Shown here: positions 22,185 through 35,129 of the stretch, piece by piece | How the letters are laid out: the number at the start of each line of letters is the position of its first letter | Numbering within the stretch: the stretch's first letter is position 1 | Assembly: GCA_037903355.1 (NCBI GenBank) | Contig: JBAJFE010000042.1 | Span: 1,748,001-1,812,000 of the forward strand | Source of the DNA: Trichuris trichiura | Taxonomy: Eukaryota > Nematoda > Enoplea > Trichinellida > Trichuridae | Direction: 5' to 3' | Length of the DNA stretch: 64,000 bases | Program-made: the position numbers and the translations under genes | The notes under the pieces: generated by a model | Database searches by the model: none | The model's input: only the letters and a program-made list of their open reading frames with translations | What the model was told of the DNA's origin: nothing

Positions 22185-25100
22185 GAATAAAACACATCCT
22201 TTGCGTGCAAAATTCAAAACAACTGAGAGCGGTAGACATGCACACAATAACAGTACAGGGTTCGTCCATTTAGCTGAACCGATCTTGCATTTAACAACTT
22301 TGCCGCAAATGGATACTCAGAGCTTGCCGTACTGAATTTTAAGATAAGCAAGAACGCTCGTCACTCAGCCGCTTTTCATAGAAGGACGCCAGCAAGCAAC
22401 GGTGAGGAGCAGTCATCCTACATTCAAACAATAAGGAAGGTGCAGCGCCTCCTTTTTAAGGCATACACCAATTAGCCAACAGCGCAGAAGCAGCGCATTT
22501 TCGTACAACTCGGAAATGAACACATCAACGTTTATTGCACGTTCATAGGCAATAGGAACTTCCAACAAAACGAAACGAAAAGCAGTGTTATGCACTTCTT
22601 GCCTTGATTACTCGACAGTTTATAGCGTAGAGCTAATCAGGTCTAACTACGCCAGTAAAACGTGCAATCCATTTTCGTGTTTCAACCATACTGATCATTG
22701 GTGACTCATTTAATTTATTGGGACTGCTTCAAAGTAGCCTTCTACCATGCGGTAGAAAAAGTGTATATTAACACTGAATAGGTTAACCCGCGTGAAAATG
22801 ACTGACCCCTTTACCTGAATACCCAATACCCACGCATAACAGACGCTTACCTTTTCAGGCAGTGAATAGCTTCTGAGCAGTTCAGTGACTTAAGCACTCA
22901 CTTTTAGTTACACTAGGTTGCCACTGGGCATGTGCCAGATTACCGGTGCTAAGAGCAGGACAGGCAGTTTACTCAACGGTTATCTGCTTCGACTGGTTTT
23001 TGAGATACTTTGTGAACTAGTACAGGCTGTTCGACAAAGGAAGCTGACAATGGATGAAACAGAAAGTAACCTTAATGAAGAGAAGTAAAGTGAAAGGCAA
23101 AGGTAGAGCAATTTTTTGCCCAGGCTAAAAAGGTTCACGATAGCCACTGCTCGCGATAGTGAAGAAAGTGAGATTTTGATGTTCAGAAATGAGGTCAGTT
23201 TGAAACTTAAGAAGTGAGTTCTATCTAGCTTACCTTCTTTGTCTGGAACCCGACTTACAGGTCATAAACTCATAGCGATAGTGAAATGATATCTAAATGG
23301 GCAGAAGTTGAAGGCACTGGAACTTCAAACGCTAGCTCATTCATTACTTGACTTTTAGCCCTCATGTTTCATACACACTAGTTTTCCTATGATTAGCTTA
23401 TCCTGCAGCATGAGATACTCAATAAGCAGCTACATACCTAAATCATTATGAATAATAATTAACGCGCAGACTACTTGCTCTCCTGCCGTTTAGACCGGTC
23501 TGCATTGCCCACAATTCGCCATCGTCACAACCTAATCGCTCACCGAAATGTGTCTGAATTAGCGAGCTCTCCGGATTAGTGGCAATCTACTGCATTAAAC
23601 CAGTGATGCAACTGTTGAAGACTGAAACTATTCATATATAGTTATTAAAAACGTTTGAGTTTCCTAACGGATGCATACGTTTACATGTTCATGTTAAGGC
23701 AACCGTTATATAACCGAACTGAAGCTTTATTGAACAAAGCTATTTGCTACGTTCTGGTGATTCATTAGAACGGCGATGCCAGGGCAAGCAGCGTCCAAAA
23801 ACTTTTGCTGAATAAAGCTTCAGTTCGACTTAAAGCACGAAGATGCATTAATCGTTGCTACAACATAAGCATCGCAGCAAAACGCGGCATACCTAAAGGT
23901 ATTTTAGGATCTGCTGTTACGTATGCGACCTGTTAGACGACTGTTAAAATTATTTGACGAAGCTTTCGGGAAACAGATAGCCCTACTTACTACATCTATG
24001 GGACTACTGTTAGCAGAAACGCTAAAGATGCGAGAAGATATCCTGAAAGCTTCGTCAACAAATTTTCATAAGCGTTGGATTGGCCGCATCGGTAGATGCA
24101 ATCAGGTAACTTCGGAAGGGCGGCAAGAGCTCACCATTCTGAAGTCCAACTTTTTAAAAAATGAGTATTAAACTTTGACGCCTTCTGAACTTCCTTTCAA
24201 AATGCTTCCGTTGCGCCACTGCATTTCTGCGTACAGTGAACGTGTGGTCCTCACCAGTGCAATCTTCAGCTCCATAGGTGAGAATCATTCACTGAAAAAA
24301 AATCGAATTCTAACAAGAAATATTGAAAATGCCAGTTCTTATAATCACCTAGCGCAAGTAGAGGAGAGCACAAGGAATGCCGCCATCCGCTAACTCAATC
24401 TTTTAAGGTGAACCGGCCGGAGCGTTTTTTGATCACGGAATGGAATTCACTTTCCTGAAATGAACTTAATTCAAGGAACTTAACCAGTTGACTGAACTAG
24501 TTACCAACACTTGTGTCCTAAGTAAATATTTTAAACTTTTAAGCGACAGTCGGCTCGGCTTTGTCTTCAAGGTCAACACAAGCAGATTATAAATGTAGGC
24601 CTACAATTAGCCTTAATAAAAGAAAGTTTTTTCCGCTCATCTATTTCCAAATCTTGTCCTCTTGCTGAGCTTTACAGTCTGATACAGAATAGAACTGTAG
24701 TTCTGCACTTTCAAAATGCATTATTCTTTAGCAAACGATTTTGTTACTGCAATACTGTTCAAATTGAAAAAGAATTGTCATTTTAAAGGAAACGCCAATA
24801 CTTCACCTTGTTACGAGAAAATGATTCGAAAAACTCGTTGCAAAAATAAAATAAAATATCTAAATTATTTACAGACTCCCACTGTCGAGTATGTCTGTTA
24901 TCTACGCAATCCCCTACCAGCGAATAGATGAGCAAATTTTTAGAGCACTGAAAAATTTTTTTTTCTTACGTCTGTTTTTGTTCCACTGTCAAAGATGTTA
25001 GGCGCTCGCTAAACACAGCTACCGACGGAACAATTGCTCCTGTATTCTCCTTAACCGGCCATCCGCCGGTAGCGTACTTGTATAGTTTATTTGCAGACAT

Positions 25101-28100
25101 CCAAGAAAAAGGGAAAAGTCGTTACCTAAGGAGAGCATGGGAAAATCCAACTACGCAAAAGGAAAATTGTAGTTCAGCAACATCTACACACGCCATTGAG
25201 ACGTTTTCAGTTGTATAAAAACAGCCTAATTTTCACGACTAAAGTAGGGGTCTACAGTGTACACGAGATAATGGAAACCAATGATGATCGAAGAAAGAAA
25301 GTACAGGCTGTGCTTCTGCGGAATCGTGTAGTTGGAAACAGGACGCTACATGAGGTGCGAGGGCTAGTCAAAGGCTAATAGAAACCTTGTAGGAGAAAAG
25401 CAGTGGAGCTACAGCAGAATAAGCATATTGCACTACCAATTTCAATGCATCGTTGGTGCACTCTTTTTTGGTCCCAGATTATAATCGCGGACATGACGTA
25501 ATCAAACCTGCGCTGGCCAGCAGACACTACATACGCCTGATTCGCCGACGCTGTCTGCACAAAGAATGTCTCAGGCAATGTTTACGCAGCCAACTGCATT
25601 TTAGCATAAATTAATTCTCGTTCAGCGGTTTTACCGCGCAGTGAGCTGAATGCAATTTATCCAGACAAAAGAAACATTTGAATTTAAATTCTGGCAGACA
25701 TCGAACGACGATCGAAAACGGGAGATGATGAAATATGTAATACAAAGCTGGCAATCACAAATTGACATTAAAAGCATGTTTTCTAAGCCGTTTGTAACCA
25801 CTGTTCTGGAACGACGAAGGCTTAAAACCTATGCGCTCTCGAGAATAGTCGTGCATTCATAACTCAGTAAAAAATTTCTAACCCGAGCTCTGCTCTAAAA
25901 CCTGAGTGAAGAACATTTAATGATACGTATAACACATAACACCATAGTAGTATTCGGAGCTTTCAGAACCTCTTTAAAGCTTTTACGGTGATGACGGGAC
26001 CTGAAAATCCCGAAACCGCTGAATGCTACCTTATTGTACTTTCCACATGGTTTTCAGTTATTGCTCAAACGAGAAATGGTATATACATACATCTTAGCTC
26101 CAAAGAAAACTGAACATTGTAACTTTAAGTTTTTTCTCTATTGTTAGCGTTGGCCCGCTGCTACTATTGCAGATGTGGATGGCCTAGTTTCACTATTCTC
26201 ACAGCATAAAGTCTTCTGCGGTTCACAAGAAATTTTCTGGTGCTATTTGGTCACTATCTTTTTTATAGGTCGTTGTACGCCGCCAAGCCCACTCGAAACA
26301 CTCTTGCAAATATCCCGCTAAGCTAAGCGTTATAAAAATTGATAAAAGGCTATTGTGGTTTCGGATCTACGATTTCCACCACTAAGGGACGTCTACGCTG
26401 TTCAAGTGCTCTCGATTTTTTTTTTGGTATAACCAGTTCAGCAAAAACGCCTCGAGTTATTACAGCTGTTCAGTAGGTGAGTAAGAGCATTCAAGGAGAC
26501 TTCAATGTCACAGAGATCCCAATCTCAATACCATACAACGTCGAAGCTTTCTTTAGCTGCAGAAAAAACCGCGTATCAATAAATAGCGTAGCAGCGTGTC
26601 ATATGTACACTTCTTTACGAGAACTGTACGTAGCTTGGCTTTATATACGTAACGATAATCGAAGGAAATTCGCGTTTTATACGAAAGCTAGCAGTTCAGT
26701 ACTGAACAGCAGCAACAGAGATTCAGAAAACAAAAGATCAATGCCAAAAGATCGTATTCAGCACTGCTGTAAGCGATATAGCTTAAGAATACGATAAACA
26801 ATAGCGAAAAGTGTCAGTCTCTTTGCAGCAGCTTACTTCAAATTTTATTCCATCGCAGGCCTGCGATTCACTGCTTTTTAAAGCCTCAAATTTAACTCAC
26901 ATGCCGCTAGGAATCGAAGCCACATCCTTTAATTACTCCAAACAAAACTTTATTGAACTTCAAAACATTTACAGGATAAGACCAAGCCATTGATGACTCC
27001 ATGTCAAGTTGCTTATGCCTGCCGCGGTACTTATTCCATGCACGTTATACAATTTGGCCTGTCAAGCATTACAGCTCAGTGCAACTTGCCTTGAGCGTGT
27101 TCGAATACACTGCATCAGCTTGGCATATCCATTTATGAACGATTCAAGGCTACGCTATTTACAAATTCTTGATACCTCATGTGAGTTATCGAACATTGTA
27201 TTGAAAGAGAAAAATCGAATCAATACGGAGCCCATTAATGCTGATAAGTAAGTGAACACCGAGCTTCAATAATCTTTGATGTATTAAAGTAAAATCTGGC
27301 GTTCAATAATATGGAAAGTACAGCGGCTCCTATACCTCTCTTTTCTGGTTAAGATCGACCGCGCACGACTGAGGGCGTTGCGACATCCGCACTTATTGGC
27401 GGTTAGCACAGAGCACCTCAACCTGGACACTGTTGTCGGCACCCATTTCTCTCCTTCATTTCATTAGCAGGATGACCACTTCCTTATCCTTAGTCTTATT
27501 CTGTGTTGGCAACGCTTACTCATCCCTTCAGACCTTTCCAGTTTGAAGAGCAAGTATTAGCCACGCCTATTCAAGTAATAGACTGGAAACACGGCTTGTT
27601 CGTCCCTGTCTTTCTCTCCCCATCATTATTGCCGTATACAAAGCTTGCAAAACAAATTCTCTTTCTAACTCGCGTTGAGAATCACCGGCCAGCAAGCACA
27701 GCTATTTGATGACGTTATGAATGTTTACAGTTTCATTTTATTACACATCCTCATTCTGCATACACTTTCCAGGTCCCCGGGATTTCTTGTACCCAGTAGT
27801 TACTCCAGCTTCCACGATCAATGACTTAATGAGTTTCGGCTCGCACAGGGCCCAGAAACAAACTATGGAACCAGCGTCGTTTTTGTACCATTTTAAAAAA
27901 GCTGTCAAAGCTCAGGGATGCCTTTGCACTTCACCTGGTAAAACATCCCAAGCAAACAGCTCACCAGAACCCTCAAATATAAACTATTCCAGTTCCACTT
28001 GATAAACCCAAAAGAGTCAGTCAGGTTCAGCGTTTTTTCGTTTTTGTCAATTTAATGCGTTTTTCAAGCACAGGGGAGTCATCCTTCACTTTCGAAACTT

Positions 28101-28529
28101 TGACCAGGCCGTCGATCCCGTGGAATCTGATTGGTAGACAGCGTTCTCCTGGTCACAGGAAAAATTTGCCTAGAAAGGCTCAGTGATGACGTAGAGCTGT
28201 GCAGTAATTGTTTGATGCCAGGTTGAATGATCGATCAATCAATCACCCGCGCGATTTCCACACTAAAAAATTGGTTGACTACAAGTGACGCCTACAATTC
28301 ATGTTGAGGTGACTCATTTTAACCGCAAGAACCATTTGGTGTTGACCTGTTGGCAAAACATCGGCATTCGTCTGCATTGCATTTTATTCTGTGCGCAAGC
28401 CTCCTCTGGCAACTTTCTCAAGAGCAAGCAGACATCCGATCGACTACTGAAACCTTTCACCACCCATCCCTCTTCACACTCCATCCTCTCCCTGACAAAC
28501 ATTGATCAAGTCTTCCGGGTTATGCATTT
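22185..28529. other. Long stretch without recognised genes
   Basis: Over 6 kb with only short frames, none resembling a known family and none with convincing paired splice sites. The only structural feature noted is the inverted repeat at 23715-23827. Confidence 0.4.
23715..23827. repeat. Inverted repeat, 17-bp perfect arms
   Basis: CGAACTGAAGCTTTATT at 23715-23731 and its exact complement at 23811-23827, with a 79-bp loop. No flanking duplication seen. Confidence 0.85.
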
Positions 28530-28534
28530 AGTTA

Positions 28535-28605
28535 TTCTGCTCTGCCCTTGCTTCAGCCTAAGACCAGATGTTACGCCTATGGTTAAGTTTAGGCGTAGGG
28601 AAGCG
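28535..28605. repeat. Inverted pair of TTAGGC-like tracts
   Basis: TTCTGCTCTGCCC followed by CAGCCTAAG, then about 30 bp on the near-inverse GGTTAAGTTTAGGCGTAGGG. The same motif set occurs near 54960-55030 and, more loosely, near 32190-32410. Probably the ends of a small degenerate element. Confidence 0.4.
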
Positions 28606-29042
28606 CATAACAAAATGGCCGGCTAAATTATATTGTCGGTAGGGTCTACAACCTACAAGACTCCAATGATCTAACGAATTTCATTTCTTTTAAAAATAAA
28701 TTATAGACTTAAGCATTTACAATAAGAAATTCACAATGCCACTATATCATAGGGGCAAACGACGGACTTTGAAAAGATACTGCAAGGTATGCGCTCCGAG
28801 AAGCAGCGTGCCAAATGTAACCGCAGTTGCTTGCGTTAAAGGATGACAGCTTATCGTTAAAAAAACTAAAACATTAAACAAATTAATGGAACAGTAAACA
28901 GGCAATGCCGCGTCGGTCATTCTTGAACACGTCTCCTTTGCGCTCGAAAATTAAAGGATCATTACTCTTTTCATTGAAAAACGGTTAACTATACCGAAAC
29001 AGTAGGCAATACCCACAATTAAACAGCTTTTGCCAGGATAAC

Positions 29043-29077
29043 AGACAGATAAGCTCTCTACAAAAGCTGTTCACCGG

Positions 29078-29134
<57 letters not shown>

Positions 29135-29164
29135 TTGAACAGCTTTTGTAGAGCTTATCTGTCT
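29043..29164. repeat. Inverted repeat enclosing an (ATA)n microsatellite
   Basis: Arms at 29043-29073 and 29136-29164 (AGACAGATAAGCTCT and onward) match except for a 2-nt insertion. They enclose about 55 bp of AAT/TAA trinucleotide repeat. Confidence 0.85.
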
Positions 29165-29165
29165 A

Positions 29166-29238
<73 letters not shown>
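29165..29238 (+). repeat. (ATT)n microsatellite
   Basis: About 24 nearly uninterrupted ATT units, directly abutting the left arm of the fold-back element. Confidence 0.95.
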
Positions 29239-29240
<2 letters not shown>

Positions 29241-29490
29241 TGGTTGTAAGGTCTTCTACGGCTTTTCCCGTTTTTTCGTTGTGCTGTTATCTGTAATTAA
29301 ACTAAACAACTGCTCTACCAACGGATGGATGAGCCGTTACTAGCACTCAACTGTTTTATTGTTCAAAGCTTTCGGAACGCTCAGTTCCGTCGTCAGTGAG
29401 GTGGTGGAATTTCAGCTTTAGCGTCAGTTTAATTACAGATAACAGCACAACGAAAAAACGGGAAAAGCCGTAGAAGACCTTACAACCATG
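29239..29490 (-). mobile_element. Second fold-back element with a hammerhead-like core, set in ATT repeats
   Basis: Perfect or near-perfect 65-bp inverted arms (29239-29303 and 29426-29490) flank a 122-bp loop, and the minus strand of the loop contains a clean hammerhead-like core (29370-29396). Arms read CATGGTTGTAAGGTCTTC inward. On the minus strand the tail ends ACGGGAAAAGCCGTAG and onward to CATGAATAATAAT, recalling the ACGGG...CCGTAA...CATGAAAA tail of the main PLE family but with different sequence, so it is probably a second, related family. ATT runs lie on both sides. Confidence 0.7.
29370..29396 (-). ncRNA. Hammerhead-ribozyme-like core
   Basis: Minus-strand CTGACGA, perfect stem GGAAC/GTTCC around a 5-nt loop, then GAAAGC. 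The stem sequence differs wholly from the main family while pairing is kept, which argues that the structure matters. Cleavage triplet not assigned. Confidence 0.55.
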
Positions 29491-29516
29491 AAAATTCAAC
29501 CCGTTACAAAACATCC

Positions 29517-29518
<2 letters not shown>

Positions 29519-29569
<51 letters not shown>
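29519..29569 (+). repeat. (ATT)n microsatellite
   Basis: About 16 ATT units, 28 bp to the right of the fold-back element. Confidence 0.95.
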
Positions 29570-30350
29570 GGCAGCCCCCAGGGAACCACTAGCTCAACGA
29601 TTACGTCATTATTCCACATTTATCGGGTGGATATTGATTATTAATTACCGACACTGCCGACTATCGATAATGCTACTTCTTTCAAAGCAGAATAAAATGT
29701 TTGTTACAATGGCTCAGTTTTCATGAACTTACAGTGACCCGTTCACTTACTTGGAAAGCAGTCCCCGTTTCCGTCGATGCATCTCCCGTTATCTGCAAAG
29801 TCAATCAATAAGACAAACAACAATAAACGCAATTTATTGTCTGGACGAAGAACCACTTTGGCTATCTAAGCTCTCTATGCCTGGTTCATCAACATCTCCA
29901 CTTTGTCCATATTTTACCACTACTGCAGTATCTCTAACTGCTCTGGCAATGCTGTACTGTCTGTCACTCGACTGCAAGCTCCACGTCAAAGTATTCAACT
30001 GACTGTTTGTTTATTACGCAACTGCAAACTTCACTAAACCGACGTATTTGAACAACGACGAGTGTCTTTACTAGGACGAAAACGAATATATGGCAAAAAT
30101 ATTTTCTCCCAGATATAGAAAATGCATCTATGCTGTGTAGTACGTAAACTGATTTCTTTCGTTGCGACACTTAAGGATACCATGCGTTCTCTGCTGTTGG
30201 TCCCTTACATCTTAGATGGCTTGCCTTAAAACCTTGTACATGTTTCTACAGATCCTAAAAAGACATAAGGCCTCTACTGCAAACTCTCTAACGTATATCT
30301 GGAAGGATGATAACATACCTTAAGCAGAGAACAAGAAAGTGCCGCAGGCA
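29570..30350. other. No recognised gene
   Basis: Region downstream of the hnRNP A gene; may hold its 3' UTR. No other feature identified. Confidence 0.4.
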
Positions 30351-31550
30351 TTACCAACGCCTCCAATCACCTCTAAAGGAATGCTGATACTTCAAAGTTT
30401 ACTTAAGCATAAACCAGAATTACCTCTGCGGACTTACACCGCTATAACCACCTTGTGGCTGCGATTGCCACGGGCTTGGATCTACACAGACTACCGTATT
30501 ACAGCGAGAAACTGATATAGGCACTTACTTTGATTCCACGAACTCCCTTGATTCCAAGAATTTCCCCATTGACCACTAGGGCTACCACAGCCTCCCCAGT
30601 TGTCCTGTGCACCCCAACCACCTCCACCAGACATTGGACTCGGCGCAGCCCAGCCTAAAAGTGTATTCATACTATTGCACTACCAACCAAGCACTTACCA
30701 CGGCCATGGGGAATACCACCGCCGCCGTAGGGTATGCCCATGTCGGGACCTCCTGGTGAACCATATCCACCACGCATCATGCCCCTTGACCTAGCCTCTC
30801 TTTGCTGTCTATCAACGTCTTGCTGTTGAATGCGCTTCATCTCCTCTTTGCTAAGAGCTTTTTTAACGTCACAACGTTTGCTATCAATCATATGAGATCT
30901 TTCAACTGGAACAGGCGAAAAGTCAATAAAGCGAAATTTTCCGATAGGGCAACACTCACGAACTACGCGATCAACAGGATCGTAATCATCAAACGTTACA
31001 AAAGCAAACCCACGCTTTTTGCCTGTAGCCTGATCAACCTTGATGTCAACTTCTACCACGGAACCATATTTGCTGAAGTAGTCTCGTAACATTTCTTCAG
31101 TGTGTTCATCCTTGATGCCGCTAATGTAAACCTTTTTAACCGAAACATGCGCCTCAGGTTTGTTCATAACATCTTTGGGCATTGCACGCTTTGGTTCTAC
31201 TTCTTTTCCGTCGATGACGTGCGGACGCGAAGCCATAGCCGCATTCACCATGTCCGGTTCGGCGTACGTAACGAAACCAAACCCTCGCGAACGCTTAGTA
31301 ACAGGATCACGCATCACGACAACGTCGGTTATGTCACCCCATTTTGAGTAAAACTCTTTCAAATCTTCGTCGGTGGTCTTCAACGTGATGCCACCGATGA
31401 AGATTTTTCGATTCTGTTCCTCTTTCTGTAACGTTGACATCGGAAAAAGCAAGATGAGAAATTACAAATGTAACAAGCAGCCACGCCACGGTGGATAAAA
31501 CTGTCTAAACTCAACAAGAAATAGATACTTACTTCAACTCGAGCAGGCAT
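30351..31550 (-). CDS. hrp-1: hnRNP A family RNA-binding protein, six coding exons
   Basis: Minus-strand exons: 31550-31533 (MPARVE), 31425-30960, 30905-30699, 30654-30529, 30481-30438 and probably 30383-30351 (TAA). Introns are GT-AG; phases agree and give 297 aa. RRM1 has RNP2 KIFIGG (13-18) and RNP1 RGFGFVTY (53-60); RRM2 has RNP2 KVYISG (104-109) and RNP1 RGFAFVTF (144-151). RRM2 is followed by DVKKALSKEEM and a long Gly/Ser/Trp/Gln-rich tail (GGYGSPGG, SGGGWGAQDNWGG). This is the layout of hnRNP A1/A2 (C. elegans HRP-1): packaging of pre-mRNA, splice-site choice and mRNA transport. The intron 30959-30906 is exactly 54 nt without a stop, so leaving it unspliced would add 18 codons inside RRM2; homologues lack this insert. 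The last exon is the least certain. Confidence 0.9.
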
Positions 31551-33449
31551 CGATACTCAAAGACAACTCCGTTACTGAACAAGATAATTGCCAGTTACGG
31601 TAGAGCTGCTTATGACATAGTGCTGCCTGCGAATCAGTTACTAAGGAAAACAAAATTAGCCCTACCGTGTTTACATATGTTCAAAATGTGTTAGCAGAAT
31701 GATGTAGTTAGATTCTACGCTTTTTCTTTTACTAAATAATTTGCCTCTTAAGTAAGCATTTTCCCTAGTATGCAGCCGAGTCAGAAGAGTCGAATAGTCA
31801 CGATTGACAAGTTCATTATGTAATTTCTTTTTTCCACTTATTTACTGAACAATTTAGCACGTGAGAATTTTTTAGTGAGTAATTATTATTTCAGAAAAGA
31901 TCGATGAAATAAGGAACCCAAACCTGTGTGGAATACAGTGCATTATCACGAGTAAAACAGTATTAATTTTAATGTTAATTAACCTAGCCGTAGCTAATTT
32001 GTTCCATTTGCTCACGAGAGGTACTGTAATCTAAACAACCAAGCGTTCTCTACTTGCAAACGTACAACAAAACAAACAACACAGATTATTCATTTTTCGT
32101 GCGTAATGTCTTAGAAACACACGTTTCCTTTCCGTTAAACTGATACTGACCTCTTCTGCCTTTACTGGCGAGTATGTCGGCTATTCTGCTCTGGTTATAC
32201 CTAAGTTTAAGCCAAAATGTAAGCTTTCTTTTTTCTTCTTAGCAGCTTGCTAACATAATGACCAACCCGACGGGCAGCAAAAATTGCGCTAATGACGGGC
32301 TACGGAGAGGCCCGAAAGCTCCGCATTAAACGTTATTTAAAAAACGGGGGTGAAAATTCCGCTACGAAAATATATGCCTTATGCTTAAATCTAAGCTTAG
32401 TTAAGGGCATAACGGGAGGACCGACAAAGTTACAATACGACGGTGGGACGCATAACCGCATAATTGGTGTTGTCTGTCTTATTATATGTTCATGGGTTGG
32501 ACAAAACTTGATTATCATCAGCATTACTGTATTACTTGAGGGAAAGTAGAAGAAGAGGCACCTAACTTCACTTCACAGAATTAAATTATCTCACAGGGTG
32601 ACGAACAGACCCTTCTGTGCGGAGGCAACTTAACTTTAGTTCTCCAGTTTAAAGGGAATGTGAAGTGAAATAGTATGCTAGTCAAATACAGGTAAAATAA
32701 AGACCATGAAGAATCGAAAAAAAGTCATATGCACTTATCCCATCGATTCTCTAGAACTGTTCACTGTTAATATCCTAAGAAACAGGTTGTTACTGTAATG
32801 GCAGCGCACCTGTAGGGTTTGATACGAACGCTTCATTATATTCTAATAAAATGCAGTGCCTCATTTTTGACTATCTCACTGGATCACTTCAGTTATGGTT
32901 TGTTTTTATATGCTTTGGCTTTTCAAAAATATTCCCAGCGAAACAAGGTGCGCACGTACATAGACCAAAAGAAAGCGGTAAAATGGAGACGGTGAAACTA
33001 GAAGTAATGGTAGAACAAAGCCTCCGCCAAACCGCGTGAGCCAGAACATATCGATTCTTAAATCTTTTTTGCTTATTTCGCCGGGGGCTGATTATGCTGT
33101 GCAGGTACACTGTAGCCTAAGCTTTTCGTTTGGCTTGTCATATTAACAGTCCAGCGGCTCTCCACTGCGTTTCTGTACATTATATTTGGCGGCGGGCATC
33201 AAATAAAAGATCTTCCAAGACCTGTTCTACTCAAATAAGATAGATACGACAAGCATGCGGGTTATGCTGTCTGTAGCGCATGTTAATCGTCGAGCCTTAT
33301 CAATCATTATAGAATCCAAAATTTGAAGGAAAGGGCTTAATCAATTCCACGTTCTGCTCCTTATTTGTCATTTAACACATTGAAGTCGTACGTTATCCTT
33401 CATTATGGTTGGCTAATGTGCAGCCTTTGCCCTCTATTCACTTGTTTGC
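31551..33449. other. Intergenic region between divergent hnRNP A and WD40 genes
   Basis: No coding signal. It presumably carries both promoters. One decayed hammerhead-like core lies at 32289-32317, and telomere-like motifs near 32205 and 32390. Confidence 0.5.
32289..32317 (+). ncRNA. Degenerate hammerhead-like core
   Basis: CTAATGA (the third base, G in the consensus, is A), stem CGGGCT/GGCCC-like around a short loop, then GAAAGCTCCG as in the main family. A recognisable but probably dead copy. The downstream tail is only vaguely like that of the PLE family. Confidence 0.35.
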
Positions 33450-34747
33450 ATGAAGTACGCCTTCGGAATAACTGCAGGGACCTCATACTTCACAGCCGTG
33501 AGCTTTGGGAAATTGCACGATCGTCAATGTCTTCTGGCAGGCAAACAGAACGGCGAACTTGAAGTGCGCTCCTATAGAACTCTGCGCTCTATCGTCTGCT
33601 TAAAAGGTAAGTTCTTGCATTTTCTGCTTTCACTTTATTGATCAAATTCGACAGTGCATCGAATGTAGTAGTTCATCCATCTTTCTCTTTTTACGTAGGC
33701 CTTGCATTGTTGCTTTACTACCATTCCCTGTTTAGAAACAGAAGATTGCCAAGTAAGATCATGCGGATTTTTTAAGCAAGGTGTTTGGGCTCATTTTCGT
33801 GCATCGTTGATCAAGTTCTGGCAGATACTACCCGATTTGACTTCCACTGTAATAAGTAAGCTATATATTGATCTTTCTTTCGTCATATGCATGATCAAAT
33901 CAGCATGGTATTTTCACGTGAATTCTTTCTTCATGTAAACCATGACTTTTCTGTTAGAAGTTTTGTTATGTTTCCAACTTAACATTTAGACCAAATACCA
34001 GCTCCCTACACTGGCTTTTGTGCCGCGTTTGTTTTTAACAGCGCGAGCGTTGGTGAAGAGGTGCTCATTTTGCCCGAAGAAAGCAACGATTGGGCTGTTA
34101 TAACTGTTCATTGTCTCCAACGGCAGTTGAGCTATAGTCTGAAAACTAGTGGTTCAACTGTACTTACGAAACCCGTGGAATCGAATATTTTCTCTCTTCT
34201 GCCAATTGAGGATCACTCGACCAAGTTTAATAGCTTGTTCGTTCTTCTGGGTACAGAATTGGGTTCTATCCAGTTATGGGACGTCAAAAAGGAAGCTATA
34301 GTCTCGGAGACCCGGATCCACAAGGACATCGTCTCCGAACTGGACTTCTCGACAGAACGGTCTATAGGAGTGTCCTGTTCACCTGCGGATGGTGTATCCG
34401 TATGGACAATAGACAAAGACTTTTGCATTCAACAAACCCGATTTCTACCAAAACAACAGTCAGTCGTTTCTCATGTACGCATTTTTCCCGGTGACGTGGA
34501 TATGTTCATAATAGCCGATAGAAGCGGTACATTGGCCTCGTTGTCTTTAACGTCCGGAGAAAAGAAGGATGTGCTCAGCTTTCACCGTAAATCAGTAACC
34601 TGTCTTCAGTTTGCACCGCGTAACCTTGGAGGTTGGCTTTTGCTGGTTTGTTCAAGCGATGGTGTTATTTCTTGTTGGCAGATAGACTCACCGTCAACCG
34701 ATTCCTTATTAGCCCGTGGCAGCAATACTGCGTTTATTTCATCATAG
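33450..34747 (+). CDS. GNB1L: WD40-repeat protein, GNB1L-like, three exons
   Basis: Exons 33450-33606, 33736-33855 and 33990-34747 (TAG), joined by GT-AG introns of 129 and 134 nt in consistent phase 1, give 344 aa; human GNB1L has 327. WD-type blades are visible: CLLAGKQNGELEVRSY, then CGFFKQGVWAHFRASLIKFWQ in exon 2, and in exon 3 LLGTELGSIQLWDV, SELDFSTERSIGVSCS and VSVWTID, FIIADRSGTLASLSL and LLVCSSDGVISCWQID. The order and the insert between blades resemble GNB1L, a WD40 scaffold linked in other animals to stability of PIKK-family kinases. Identification rests on overall pattern; another WD40 family is possible. It faces SDHAF2 tail to tail, 382 bp between stop codons. Confidence 0.7.
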
Positions 34748-35129
34748 AGTCCAAAGGCGTACGTGCTGCTTTTGGAAAATAATGTTCTTATAACTTTGCG
34801 TTCGTTATCAGCGTGCATTTAAGCCACATGCTGTAAAAAAATTATGAATAATAATCAGTGCTTTACTAAGACATAAACAGGCATTTTTAAAACGCCTGCA
34901 AAAGCTATTCCATTAATTTTGCGCAGCTAATCTAATCCACATAACCATTAAGTAGATGATGGGTTGTCTCATGAGAAAGCAACAGCATTCTGCAGGCGCC
35001 AGCTTTAATCACTTTGGTTGCTGACGCTGAAGCCTAGCAACAAAGCGTAGCCAATTAAAGAAAATATCACCCTGTTGGAGTGGACCCAAAAGACTTTTAA
35101 AAATGTACCTCACAAAAAGCGAACTTATT
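34748..35129. other. Convergent 3' region of the WD40 gene and SDHAF2
   Basis: Gene-free spacer that must hold both 3' UTRs. An ATTATGAATAATAATC stretch near 34840 could include polyadenylation signals. Confidence 0.4.

Noticed and set aside
30802..31347. Plus-strand frames of 80-95 codons
   Set aside because: They mirror the hnRNP A exons, whose RRM motifs and splice sites place the gene on the minus strand.
33754..33777. A 24-nt intron in exon 2 of the WD40 gene (GTAAGA...TTAAG)
   Set aside because: Too short for an intron, and reading straight through keeps the frame and the expected blade sequence.
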